From the NCBI GenBank assembly GCA_045631645.1, contig JAZQVC010000008.1, positions 1 to 57,642 on the forward strand: a stretch of 57,642 nt of DNA, written 5' to 3'. Under the pieces are notes generated by a model. That model saw only the letters and a program-made list of their open reading frames with translations, had not been told where the DNA came from and did no database searches. The position numbers and the translations under genes are program-made. Positions 7,946 to 16,029 of this stretch are shown in pieces. Source of the stretch: SIG459 sp045631645 (lineage in GTDB: Bacteria; Bacillota; Clostridia; Oscillospirales; Oscillospiraceae). Every line of letters begins with the position of its first letter. Position 1 is the first letter of the stretch.

Positions 7946-9025
7946 ATGGAACTTAATCTTCGCACTTCTTACCGCTATACAATCGCCTGTCCCACCAGTA
8001 TGGGTGTCCGCATCACCCCCGAAAACCGTATGGCTGTTCACAACAGCGACCGTTTTATTCTTCAGGCAACAAGCGCCGAGAGTAACGTTCTCAACGTTAC
8101 CTCTTCTCTCGGAAATGAGTGCCTTGTTCTGACAAAATTTGTCAAGGGAAGTCCCATTGCTGACTTTATAAAGAGCCAACTTCGCGCACGCAACATCCGC
8201 TATGAAGGCATTGATGTTGATCAGGGCGGTCCTTGGGGCTATCGTCACCAGTTCAACATTGCCGACTCCGGCTTTGGCAGCCGCGCTCCCCGCGTATGGA
8301 ACGACCGCGCAGGTGAAGTTGGCCGCAGCCTTTCCGCTGACGAATTCGATGTTGAGCGCATCTTCGGCACCGAAGGCGTTGCAATGCTCCACATCTCCGG
8401 TCTTATCGCAGCGATGAGCGAGGACACAACCCGCTTCTGCCTTGACATGGCAAAGGCTGCCAAGGCTCATGGTACTCTTGTTTCCTTCGACCTCAACTAT
8501 CGCGCTACTTTCTGGAAAGGTCGCGAGGATGAGCTTGCCAATGCTTTCCACGAGATTGCATCCGTTGCTGATGTCCTCGTAGGCAACGAGGAAGACTTCC
8601 AGCTTTGTCTTGGCTTCAAGGGTCCCGAGGCCGGCGGCAAAGACCTCAGATCCAAGATCGAGTCCTTCAAGGCCATGATTGCACAGGTAAAAGAGAAGTA
8701 CTCCAACGCCAAGGTTTTCGCCACCACTCTCCGTCAGGTTATTTCCGCTAATGAACATCTCTGGGGATGCCTGCTTCTTGCCGACAACGAGTGGCACGTT
8801 ATTGAGCCTCGTCCCATTCAGGTTATGGATCGCATAGGCGGCGGCGATGGCTTTACCGGCGGTCTGCTCCACGGTCTTATCTCCGGCTGGAGCGGCGAAA
8901 AGGCTCTTCAGTTCGGTTGGGCAAGCGGCGTTCTTGCCGCAAGCAGTCTTAAAGACTACGCCGAACCCGCTGACGAAAAGCAGGTTTGGGATATCTATGC
9001 AGGCAATGCCCGCGTTCAGAGATAA
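7946..9025 (+). CDS. PfkB-family sugar/sugar-acid kinase (2-dehydro-3-deoxygluconokinase-like)
   Basis: A ribokinase-fold kinase of 359 residues, first gene of the uronate operon. The C-terminal phosphate-binding and base motif reads RIGGGDGFTGGL, with GGGD in place of the usual GAGD; the Asp is the catalytic base. The N-terminal region lacks the classic GG dipeptide of ribokinase but keeps the substrate domain. Family members of this type are usually annotated as KDG kinase (kdgK). Because gnd follows after 18 bases, a gluconokinase role giving 6-phosphogluconate is an alternative. The ATG at 7946 is chosen for its AGGAAAG site; ATG at 7925 is in frame but poorly placed. Confidence 0.82.
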   Translation: MELNLRTSYRYTIACPTSMGVRITPENRMAVHNSDRFILQATSAESNVLNVTSSLGNECLVLTKFVKGSPIADFIKSQLRARNIRYEGIDVDQGGPWGYRHQFNIADSGFGSRAPRVWNDRAGEVGRSLSADEFDVERIFGTEGVAMLHISGLIAAMSEDTTRFCLDMAKAAKAHGTLVSFDLNYRATFWKGREDELANAFHEIASVADVLVGNEEDFQLCLGFKGPEAGGKDLRSKIESFKAMIAQVKEKYSNAKVFATTLRQVISANEHLWGCLLLADNEWHVIEPRPIQVMDRIGGGDGFTGGLLHGLISGWSGEKALQFGWASGVLAASSLKDYAEPADEKQVWDIYAGNARVQR

Positions 9026-9043
9026 ATAAGGAGGCTCCATACT

Positions 9044-10495
9044 ATGAAAAAAGCAGATATTGGCCTTGTTGGCCTTGCAGTTATGGGCGAAAACCTTGTT
9101 ATGAACATGGAAAGCAAGGGTTTCACCGTTGCAGTTTATAACAGAACCACCGATAAGGTTCGCTCCTTCGTAGAGGGCCGCGCAGCAGGCAAAAACATCA
9201 TCGGCTGCTACAGCATAGATGAGCTTGTTGCGAACCTTGAAAAGCCCAGAAAGGTTTTCATGATGGTCAAGGCCGGACAGGCCGTTGACTCCCTTATCGA
9301 TCAGCTTATCCCCTATCTCGAGGAAGGCGACATTCTCATCGACGGCGGCAACAGCCACTTCCCCGACTCCATCCGTCGTACTCAGTATGTTGAAAGCAAG
9401 GGTCTCCTTTATGTGGGCTGCGGTGTTTCCGGCGGCGAAGAAGGCGCTTTGAACGGTCCTTCCATGATGCCCGGCGGCTCTGTTGCCGCTTGGGAATATG
9501 TTAAGCCCATATTTCAGAGTATCTGCGCCAAGGTTGAAAACGGCACTCCCTGCTGCGACTGGGTTGGCGAAAACGGCGCAGGTCACTTTGTCAAGATGGT
9601 TCATAACGGCATTGAGTATGGCGATATGCAGCTTATCTGCGAAGCCTACCAGCTTATGCGCGATGGCCTTGACATGAGCGCAGAAGAAATGCACAATGTT
9701 TTTGCTCACTGGAACACCACCGAGCTTGACAGCTATCTCATTGAAATCACCCGTGACATTCTCGGTTATAAGGATGAAAACGGAGAAACCACCGTTGAAC
9801 ACATTCTGGATACCGCAGGACAGAAGGGCACCGGCAAATGGACCGCTGTTGCCGCTCTTGACGAGGGTATTCCCCTCACCCTCATCGGCGAAGCTGTTTT
9901 CGCACGCTGCCTCTCCGCTATGAAAAATGAGCGCATCAAGGCAGGCAAGCTTTTTGAAAAGACCATCCCTGCTTTTGAAGGAGACAAGGCCGCTTTCATC
10001 GAGTGCATTCGCAAGGCACTTTACGCAAGCAAGATTATCTCCTACGCTCAGGGCTACGCTCTTATGCGCAGCGCAGCAAAAACCTACGGCTGGAATCTGA
10101 ACTACGGCGGCATCGCCCTTATGTGGCGCGGCGGGTGCATTATCCGCAGCGTATTCCTCGGCAAAATCAAGGAAGCTTATGACAAAAACGTCGAGCTTGA
10201 AAATCTCCTCATGGACGATTACTTCGCAGAAACCATCAAGGGTCTTGTACCCGCATGGCGCGAGGTTGTTGCCTATGCAGTAAAGGTCGGCATTCCCATG
10301 CCCGCTTTCTCCAGCGCACTCAGCTATTTCGACGGCTACACCACCGAAGCACTTCCCGCAAACCTCCTTCAGGCTCAGCGCGACTATTTCGGTGCCCACA
10401 ACTACGAACGTCTTGACACCCCCAGAGGTCAGTTCTTCCACACCAACTGGACCGGTCACGGCGGCAATACAAATGCAGGTACCTACAATGCTTAA
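9044..10495 (+). CDS. gnd: 6-phosphogluconate dehydrogenase, decarboxylating
   Basis: Converts 6-phosphogluconate to ribulose-5-phosphate and CO2 with reduction of NADP+ (or NAD+). The 483 residues are the normal length. The N-terminal Rossmann motif is GLVGLAVMGENL with NRTTDK behind it. The substrate region has GVSGGEEGALNGPSMMPGG and the catalytic Lys/Asn block HFVKMVHNGIEYGDMQ. The C-terminal tail FHTNW is typical of the long form. A strong AAGGAGG precedes the ATG. Finding gnd in a uronate operon is unusual and is the main clue to the pathway proposed here. Confidence 0.97.
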   Translation: MKKADIGLVGLAVMGENLVMNMESKGFTVAVYNRTTDKVRSFVEGRAAGKNIIGCYSIDELVANLEKPRKVFMMVKAGQAVDSLIDQLIPYLEEGDILIDGGNSHFPDSIRRTQYVESKGLLYVGCGVSGGEEGALNGPSMMPGGSVAAWEYVKPIFQSICAKVENGTPCCDWVGENGAGHFVKMVHNGIEYGDMQLICEAYQLMRDGLDMSAEEMHNVFAHWNTTELDSYLIEITRDILGYKDENGETTVEHILDTAGQKGTGKWTAVAALDEGIPLTLIGEAVFARCLSAMKNERIKAGKLFEKTIPAFEGDKAAFIECIRKALYASKIISYAQGYALMRSAAKTYGWNLNYGGIALMWRGGCIIRSVFLGKIKEAYDKNVELENLLMDDYFAETIKGLVPAWREVVAYAVKVGIPMPAFSSALSYFDGYTTEALPANLLQAQRDYFGAHNYERLDTPRGQFFHTNWTGHGGNTNAGTYNA

Positions 10496-11321
10496 TTACA
10501 GAATTATTGCACTTGACCTTGACGGAACACTTCTCAATTCCAACAAAGAGCTCACTGAGCGCTCTCGCGCAGTTCTTGAAAAAGCTGCTGCGGCTGGAAT
10601 TGAAATTGTTCCCACCACGGGACGCTTTTATAAGGGCATGCCGGATGCCATCAAGCAGCTCCCTTTCATCCGCTATATAATCGCTATGAACGGTGCCGAG
10701 GTAAGAGACCTTAAAACCAACGAGCTTATATATGCAGCGGAAATGCCCTGGCAGCAGAGCGTTAAGATAATGGAATATTTCGATTCCCTTCCCTTTATCT
10801 ATGACTGCTATATGAACTCCGAAGGCTGGATGAGTCAGCATTTAATAGAAAAGGTTGATAGCGTTATCGATTCTCCCCACTTCCGCTCTCTTGTTCATCG
10901 CACCCGCAACAGTGTTCCCGAATTAAAAGAATTCCTTACTCAGCGTGGACAGGATGTTCAGAAAATTTCCTGCTTCACAAGAGATGAGCCTCTCAGACTT
11001 AAGCTTCTTGCAACTTTGGCTCAAGAATTTGAAAATATTATCGTATCCTCCTCCGTTGACCAGAACATGGAGATCAATCATGTGAAAGCCAACAAGGGTG
11101 AAGCTCTGCAGGCTCTTGCACAACACCTCGGTGTTCCTGTTTCCGCCACCATGAGCTTTGGAGATGGTCTCAACGACCTGAGCATGCTTCGCGATGCAGG
11201 TTTGGGCATAGCAATGGCAAATGCATGCCCCGAAGCAAAAGCCTGCGCAAATGCGCTCACTGCTTCATGCGATGAAGATGGGGTTGCGCTGGCAATTGAA
11301 AAATATTGCTTCAACAACTGA
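10488..11321 (+). CDS. HAD superfamily Cof-type phosphatase
   Basis: A 277-residue type IIB HAD hydrolase. Motif I is ALDLDGTLLNSN, and motifs III and IV are in the tail (KGEALQAL, then FGDGLNDLSML). Such enzymes dephosphorylate sugar phosphates in the cytoplasm and are often loosely specific. The ATG overlaps the end of gnd by eight bases, implying coupled translation. A role in removing excess or dead-end phosphorylated sugar acids fits the operon, but the substrate is unknown. An upstream in-frame start would lie deep in gnd and is rejected. Confidence 0.88.
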   Translation: MLNYRIIALDLDGTLLNSNKELTERSRAVLEKAAAAGIEIVPTTGRFYKGMPDAIKQLPFIRYIIAMNGAEVRDLKTNELIYAAEMPWQQSVKIMEYFDSLPFIYDCYMNSEGWMSQHLIEKVDSVIDSPHFRSLVHRTRNSVPELKEFLTQRGQDVQKISCFTRDEPLRLKLLATLAQEFENIIVSSSVDQNMEINHVKANKGEALQALAQHLGVPVSATMSFGDGLNDLSMLRDAGLGIAMANACPEAKACANALTASCDEDGVALAIEKYCFNN

Positions 11322-11339
11322 TAAAAGGATGGTTTTAAT

Positions 11340-12188
11340 ATGAACATTACTCCCAATTCTGTACTTTCCGGCAAGGTTGCCGTTGTTACCGGTGCAGGCG
11401 GCGTGCTCTGCGGTATGTTCGCGCAGGCTCTGGGAAAAGCCGGCTGCAAGGTTGCCGTTCTTGACCGCAATATGGAAGGCGCTGAAGCAATTGCCAAGTC
11501 CATCCGCAACGAGGGCGGAATTGCCGAAGCATTCGTCTGCGATGTTCTGGACAAGGACGCAATGGAAAAATGCCATCAAGAAGTTATCGAAAAGCTTGGC
11601 ATGTGCGACTATCTTATCAACGGCGCAGGCGGCAACAATCCCCGCGCAACCACCGACAAGGAATATTTTGAAATTGGCGACATTGATGCCGACACCAAGA
11701 GCTTTTTTGATCTTGATAAGAGCGGCATTGAATATGTATTCAACCTTAACTTCATCGGCACTCTTATTCCCACCCAGACTTTTGCTAAGGATATGATTGG
11801 CCGCAGCGGATGCTCTGTTATCAACATCAGTTCCATGAACGCCTACACTCCCCTTACCAAAATTCCCGCATATTCCGGTGCTAAGGCTGCAGTTTCCAAC
11901 TTCACACAGTGGCTGGCTGTTCATTTCAGCCGCATCGGCATCCGTGTGAACGGAATTGCCCCCGGTTTCTTCGCCACAAAGCAGAATGCAGCCCTCCTTT
12001 TCAACCCCGACGGAAGTCCCACCGCAAGAACCGGCAAGATTCTTGCCGCAACTCCCATGGGTCGTTTCGGAGAGCCCGAAGAGCTCCTTGGTGCTCTCCA
12101 GTTCCTCCTTGATGACACTGCTTCCGGCTTTATAACCGGCGTTGTCATCCCCGTTGACGGCGGTTTCTCCGCCTATTCCGGCGTATAA
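11340..12188 (+). CDS. uxuB: SDR-family D-mannonate oxidoreductase (fructuronate reductase), UxuB/YjmF type
   Basis: Interconverts D-fructuronate and D-mannonate with NAD(H). The 282 residues form a classical short-chain dehydrogenase: cofactor motif TGAGGVLCG near residue 20, NGAGGNNP near 100, catalytic Ser in NISSMNAYTPL, then Y-x3-K in YSGAKAAV. The SSMNAYTPLTKIPAYS block and the tail VDGGFSAYSGV match my recollection of the Bacillus YjmF (SDR-type UxuB) proteins closely. It supplies mannonate, the expected substrate of mannonate dehydratase, but no uxuA is present in the operon. AAAGG lies upstream of the ATG. Confidence 0.9.
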   Translation: MNITPNSVLSGKVAVVTGAGGVLCGMFAQALGKAGCKVAVLDRNMEGAEAIAKSIRNEGGIAEAFVCDVLDKDAMEKCHQEVIEKLGMCDYLINGAGGNNPRATTDKEYFEIGDIDADTKSFFDLDKSGIEYVFNLNFIGTLIPTQTFAKDMIGRSGCSVINISSMNAYTPLTKIPAYSGAKAAVSNFTQWLAVHFSRIGIRVNGIAPGFFATKQNAALLFNPDGSPTARTGKILAATPMGRFGEPEELLGALQFLLDDTASGFITGVVIPVDGGFSAYSGV

Positions 12189-12195
12189 AAATAAC

Positions 12196-12225
12196 AAAAA
12201 GGGACGGGGTTTTCCGTCCCTTTTT
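12196..12225. terminator. Perfect 12-base hairpin inside the uronate operon
   Basis: AAAAAGGGACGG (12196-12207) and CCGTCCCTTTTT (12214-12225) pair perfectly around a six-base loop, with T-runs on both strands. It sits between uxuB and the LarA-like gene. As an intrinsic terminator it would lower expression of the last two genes relative to the first four. Confidence 0.8.
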
Positions 12226-12247
12226 CCGTAAAGGAGTTTTTAAGACT

Positions 12248-13522
12248 ATGGAAATTTTCCTCAAAGCCAAGAATGATGAAGGCCTTTCTCCCGAAGAGAT
12301 CAAGGACGCGCTTGAGCTCTCTCTCGAAGGCAAAAAGCTTGAAAATGTTCTGATCATTCCCCCTGATTTCACCCGTTTTCATTCCAACGCAGGCTATATA
12401 AGCAATGTTTATTACCACGCTCTTACGGATATGGGCTGCAATGTTGATATTCTGCCCGCTCTCGGCACCCATGTTCCCGTGACCGAAGAAGAAGCAGCCA
12501 TCATGTTTGGCGATATTCCCTACGAGCGTTTTATCTCCCATAACTGGCGCAAGGATGTTGTTAAAATCGGTGAAGTTCCTGCCGAGTATCTTGAGGAAAT
12601 AACCGAGGGACTTTGGCATGACAGCGTAAGCGTTGAAATTAACCGCCTTGTTATGGACGAAAAATATGACCTTATTATATCTCCCGGTCAGGTTGTCCCC
12701 CACGAGGTTATCGGAATGGCAAACCATTCCAAAAATCTTTTCGTTGGCGTTGGCGGAAGCGACATGATAAACTCCAGCCACATGGTTGGCGCTGTTTACG
12801 GAATGGAGCGCATGATGGGCCGCGACCACACTCCCGTGCGCATGGTTTTTGACTACGCTCTTGAGCACTTCCTCAAAGACCGCCCCGTTATATTTGCCCT
12901 CACTGTTTGCACTGCCCCCGGCGGAAAAATCAGAACCCACGGTCTTTTCATCAGCGAAAAGCGAAGCGCTCTTGAAAAGGCAATTGAACTTGCTCAGGAA
13001 AAGAATATCGACTTTGTTGAAACCGGTATTAAAAAATGCGTTGTTTACCTCACCCCTGACGAGTTCAAGAGCACCTGGCTTGGCAACAAGAGCATTTATC
13101 GCACCCGTATGGCAATTGCCGACGGCGGCGAACTTATAGTTCTCGCTCCCGGTGTTGAGCGTTTCGGCGAAGACCCCATCGTGGATAAACTCATCCGCAA
13201 GTATGGCTATCGCGGAAGAATCAACACACTTGCGCAGTTTGAGAAGAGCGAAAATCAGGATCTTCGTGATAACATGGGCGCTGCCGCACATCTTATACAC
13301 GGCTCCAGCGACGGAAGATTTTCCATCACTTATGCCGTTAAGAACATAAGCAAAGAGGAAATTGAAAGCGTTGGTTTCATTCCTGCCGACTATGATGAGC
13401 TTGTAAAGCGCTATGACCCCGAACACCTCAGCTATGGCTACAACACTCTCCCCGACGGAGAGGAGATATATTTCATCCCCAATCCCGCCCTCGGCCTTTG
13501 GATTAACAAGGAGAAGTTTTGA
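12248..13522 (+). CDS. LarA-family nickel-dependent 2-hydroxyacid racemase/epimerase (proposed D-mannonate/D-gluconate 2-epimerase)
   Basis: A 424-residue homologue of lactate racemase LarA, whose nickel-pincer nucleotide inverts the carbon next to a carboxylate. The family residues are in place: D40-F-T-R43 near the N terminus, H75 (GTHVPVT), H98 (SHNWRKD), H152 (VVPHEV), K162 (NHSKNLFVG, the expected cofactor-attachment Lys) and H178. Superfamily members include malate, phenyllactate and gluconate enzymes as well as lactate ones. Its place between UxuB (makes D-mannonate) and a kinase/Gnd pair argues for C2 epimerisation of mannonate to gluconate. LarB/C/E, which make the cofactor, are not in the window. 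A strong AAAGGAG precedes the ATG. Confidence 0.87.
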   Translation: MEIFLKAKNDEGLSPEEIKDALELSLEGKKLENVLIIPPDFTRFHSNAGYISNVYYHALTDMGCNVDILPALGTHVPVTEEEAAIMFGDIPYERFISHNWRKDVVKIGEVPAEYLEEITEGLWHDSVSVEINRLVMDEKYDLIISPGQVVPHEVIGMANHSKNLFVGVGGSDMINSSHMVGAVYGMERMMGRDHTPVRMVFDYALEHFLKDRPVIFALTVCTAPGGKIRTHGLFISEKRSALEKAIELAQEKNIDFVETGIKKCVVYLTPDEFKSTWLGNKSIYRTRMAIADGGELIVLAPGVERFGEDPIVDKLIRKYGYRGRINTLAQFEKSENQDLRDNMGAAAHLIHGSSDGRFSITYAVKNISKEEIESVGFIPADYDELVKRYDPEHLSYGYNTLPDGEEIYFIPNPALGLWINKEKF

Positions 13523-14904
13523 TGAAAAAGTTTATGGATAAGGATTTTCTCCTTACTAGCGACACTGCAAAAACACTATTCCACAACTATGCTGAAACTT
13601 GCCCCATCATTGACTACCATAACCATCTCCCTCCCAAGGATATATATGAGCGCCGCAGATATGAAAACCTCACCCAGCTTTGGCTTGAGGCGGATCACTA
13701 TAAATGGCGGTGTATGAGAGTTTGTGGAGTTGATGAATTCTATATCACCGGCAAGGCCGATGAATATGAAAAATTTCTCCGCTTTGCAGAGATTATGCCC
13801 CAACTCATAGGCTCTCCCGTTTACCATTGGGCGCATCTTGAACTTCAGCGTTATTTCGGCATTGATGAGCCTCTTACCGCAGCCACCGCCGAAGAGATAT
13901 GGAACAAAACTTCCGAAATGCTTTCCAAAGAGGGCTTCGACGCTGCAAGTCTGCTGGAAAAGATGAATGTTAAGGCTATCTGCACAACCGATGACCCTGC
14001 CGACAGCCTTGAATGGCACCTGAAGCTTAAAGATGATAGTTCCCTGTCCTTCGTCACTCTCCCCTCTTTCCGTCCTGACCGTTTTCTGCACATTGACCAG
14101 AGCGCATTCATCCCTGCATGCTCTTCTCTCGGTGAAAAATACGGCGAGATAAAAGATTGGGAAAGCCTCTGTTCCGCTCTTTCCGCCTCACTGGACTTTT
14201 TCCAGAATGTTGGCTGCCGTGTGACAGACCATGGCTTTACAATTTTCCGCTATGGCAGAGGCTCATGCGAAGAAATTTTCAAGAAAGCTCTGGGCGGCGA
14301 GAAACTTAACGAAGATGAAGTCGCCGTATATCAGGGTGAGCTTCTCCACTTCCTCGGAAAGGAATATGCCAAAAGAGGACTTATAATGCAGCTTCATCTG
14401 GGTCCTGTGCGCAACAACTCTCCCCTTCTTATGAAGAGCTTCGGCCCCGACGCCGGCGGAGACAGTGTGGGCGCCACCACAGACCCCTTCCTCCTTTCCG
14501 CTTTTCTCGGTGATCTGGATAAAGAGGACTCTCTCCCCAAAACCATTCTCTATAACCTCCATCCCGCCGACAGCGCAATGCTCTCCACCATGGCCGTTAA
14601 CTTCTGCGCAAACGGCGCAAAGGTTCAGTATGGCGCAGCATGGTGGCTTCTCGACCATATACGCGGCATAAGCGAGCAGCTTGACCAGCTGATGGAAACC
14701 GGACTTATTTCAGGAAGCGTTGGAATGCTCACAGATTCCCGCTCCTTCACAAGCTTCACCCGTCATGAATATTTCCGTAGAATTCTCTGCGAAAAGATAG
14801 GCAAAAAGGTTGAAGACGGAGAATACCCTGCTGATATTCCCTTCCTTGGCGAGATGGTTATGGACATCTGCTGGAGAAACGCAAAAAATTATTTCGGCAT
14901 ATAA
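13522..14904 (+). CDS. uxaC: Uronate isomerase (glucuronate/galacturonate isomerase)
   Basis: Isomerises D-glucuronate to D-fructuronate (and galacturonate to tagaturonate), the entry step to the pathway. The 460 residues are full length for the family. The amidohydrolase-like metal site begins with DYHNHLPP near residue 35; QLHLGPVRNN, HPADS and SGSVGMLTDSRSF are further conserved blocks. The ATG at 13522 overlaps the LarA stop by one base (TGATG) behind AAGGAG; the TTG at 13519 is less likely. It is followed by a terminator, so it is the last gene of the operon. Confidence 0.96.
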   Translation: MKKFMDKDFLLTSDTAKTLFHNYAETCPIIDYHNHLPPKDIYERRRYENLTQLWLEADHYKWRCMRVCGVDEFYITGKADEYEKFLRFAEIMPQLIGSPVYHWAHLELQRYFGIDEPLTAATAEEIWNKTSEMLSKEGFDAASLLEKMNVKAICTTDDPADSLEWHLKLKDDSSLSFVTLPSFRPDRFLHIDQSAFIPACSSLGEKYGEIKDWESLCSALSASLDFFQNVGCRVTDHGFTIFRYGRGSCEEIFKKALGGEKLNEDEVAVYQGELLHFLGKEYAKRGLIMQLHLGPVRNNSPLLMKSFGPDAGGDSVGATTDPFLLSAFLGDLDKEDSLPKTILYNLHPADSAMLSTMAVNFCANGAKVQYGAAWWLLDHIRGISEQLDQLMETGLISGSVGMLTDSRSFTSFTRHEYFRRILCEKIGKKVEDGEYPADIPFLGEMVMDICWRNAKNYFGI

Positions 14905-14942
14905 AAGTCCGCTCCAATAATGCGCACCCTTAAAATATTTTC

Positions 14943-14975
14943 AGTCCCGTCAGATGTTTCTGCCGGGACTTTTCT
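14943..14975 (+). terminator. Intrinsic terminator of the uronate operon
   Basis: AGTCCCG (14943-14949) pairs with CGGGACT (14964-14970), with an extra CAGA/TCTG pairing inside, followed by TTTCTT. Confidence 0.85.
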
Positions 14976-15053
14976 TGTATATGAGGCGGTCACATGATAA
15001 AATAGTTTACATAGACCGATAAACTTGAATTTTTCTAACAGTTTTGTACCGCA

Positions 15054-15518
15054 CCAAAGCCTCCCTTGTGTAAAGGGAGGTGGCACGGCGAAGCCGTGAC
15101 GGAGGGATTGTTATGCAGTCAAAACATAATAAGCAGTTAGTCCCAATGGCAAAGCAGCCGAGAAAAGAAATGACCAAAGAAGAAAGACGCCTTTGGTATG
15201 ATTTTCTGCCCGCCTATCCGGTTCGTTTCTCAAGGCAGAAAGTGTTGGGAAAATATATTGCAGACTTTTATAGTGCAGAAGCCAAACTGGTAATTGAACT
15301 GGATGGGTCTCAGCACTATGAGGACAGAAATATTGAAAAAGATTCTGTACGAACTGCTTTTCTGGAACAATATGGATTAGCCGTTATTCGCGTCCCTAAC
15401 AATGAAGTTAATAGCAACTTTCGTGGTGTTTGCGAGCATATCGATGCTGCGGTAAGACAATCCCTCAGTCAAAAATCAAAAGATTTTTGACAGCTCCCTT
15501 TACACAAGGGAGCCTTGG
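15054..15518 (+). mobile_element. Endonuclease gene framed by inverted repeats (possible small mobile unit)
   Basis: The left end (15054-15082) and the reverse complement of the right end (15491-15518) share CCAA-GGCTCCC-TTGTGTAAAGGGAG with two or three differences. Each end is also a hairpin by itself (CTCCCTTgtgtAAAGGGAG on the left). Inside these, GGAGGGATTGT before the gene mirrors ACAATCCCTCA at its end. The whole unit thus has nested inverted ends around one DUF559 gene. No transposase is present. Confidence 0.5.
15113..15490 (+). CDS. DUF559 (VSR-like PD-(D/E)XK) endonuclease-domain protein
   Basis: A 125-residue protein of the DUF559 family, related in fold to very-short-patch-repair endonucleases. 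The nuclease core reads VLGKYIADFYS, then LVIELDGSQHYED, giving the Asp, Glu and Asp of the PD-(D/E)XK site; FSRQKVLG before it is typical. The tail carries VIRVPNNEV. The ATG at 15113 is chosen for the GGAGGGA site, which lies within the left repeat. The gene fills almost the whole space between the inverted repeats, which suggests that protein and repeats travel together. Activity has not been inferred beyond the fold. Confidence 0.8.
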   Translation: MQSKHNKQLVPMAKQPRKEMTKEERRLWYDFLPAYPVRFSRQKVLGKYIADFYSAEAKLVIELDGSQHYEDRNIEKDSVRTAFLEQYGLAVIRVPNNEVNSNFRGVCEHIDAAVRQSLSQKSKDF

Positions 15519-15566
15519 GCGCTCCCGTGCCGGTTGGATAAATTCGAATTTGAAGAGGTAATAGCT

Positions 15567-15944
15567 ATGTGGTTTTGGTGGTTTATGTTTGTATGCAACT
15601 TGCTGATTCCTGTTATTTTAATCATTGCCGGAAGAATGATGTGGAAGCATTGTCCTCAAAAAATAAATGCAGTATATGGGTATAGAACAAGTCGCTCAAT
15701 GAAAAACATGGATACTTGGAAATTTGCTCACGATTATTGCGGTAAGCTTTGGTGGAGAGTTGGTTGGCTTTCTTTGATTCCGTCTGTTGTGATACAAGTT
15801 CCTTTTTTTAACAGCAGCGTAGCTGTTATCGGGATAATTGGGATAATAATTTTCATACTTCAGTTGTTCATTTTGATAGTTTGTATTTTCCCAACAGAAA
15901 CTGCATTGAAAAGAACATTCAATGATGATGGAACTCGCAGATAA
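15567..15944 (+). CDS. SdpI/YfhL-family membrane protein
   Basis: A 125-residue protein with three hydrophobic helices (about 3-23, 68-86 and 90-112) and the family block YGYRTSRSMKNMDTWKFAHD in the loop. SdpI gives immunity to the SdpC toxin in Bacillus, but most homologues are orphans of unknown role. No sdpC-like gene is near. The ATG is preceded by GAAGAGG. The gene follows the inverted-repeat unit and is flanked by copies of a GATAAATTCNAATTT-like sequence. Confidence 0.75.
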   Translation: MWFWWFMFVCNLLIPVILIIAGRMMWKHCPQKINAVYGYRTSRSMKNMDTWKFAHDYCGKLWWRVGWLSLIPSVVIQVPFFNSSVAVIGIIGIIIFILQLFILIVCIFPTETALKRTFNDDGTRR

Positions 15945-16029
15945 ATTCCAATTTGTCTAACTAATTCAAACCGCGCCAAAACCTACACTTTACACGGAGC
16001 AGTCTTTCCGAAACTTAAAATTATTGCAA

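Noticed and set aside
7898..10459. 853-codon open frame on the minus strand
   Set aside because: It lies opposite the kinase and gnd genes, its product is low-complexity with no domain, and it arises from the codon bias of the real genes.
10488..11321. HAD protein as trehalose- or sucrose-phosphate phosphatase
   Set aside because: The cap and motif spacing are of the general Cof type; nothing points to those substrates.
15567..15944. SdpI as part of a cannibalism toxin-immunity system
   Set aside because: No sdpC-like toxin, sdpA/B or sdpR gene is near; most SdpI-family proteins are orphans.
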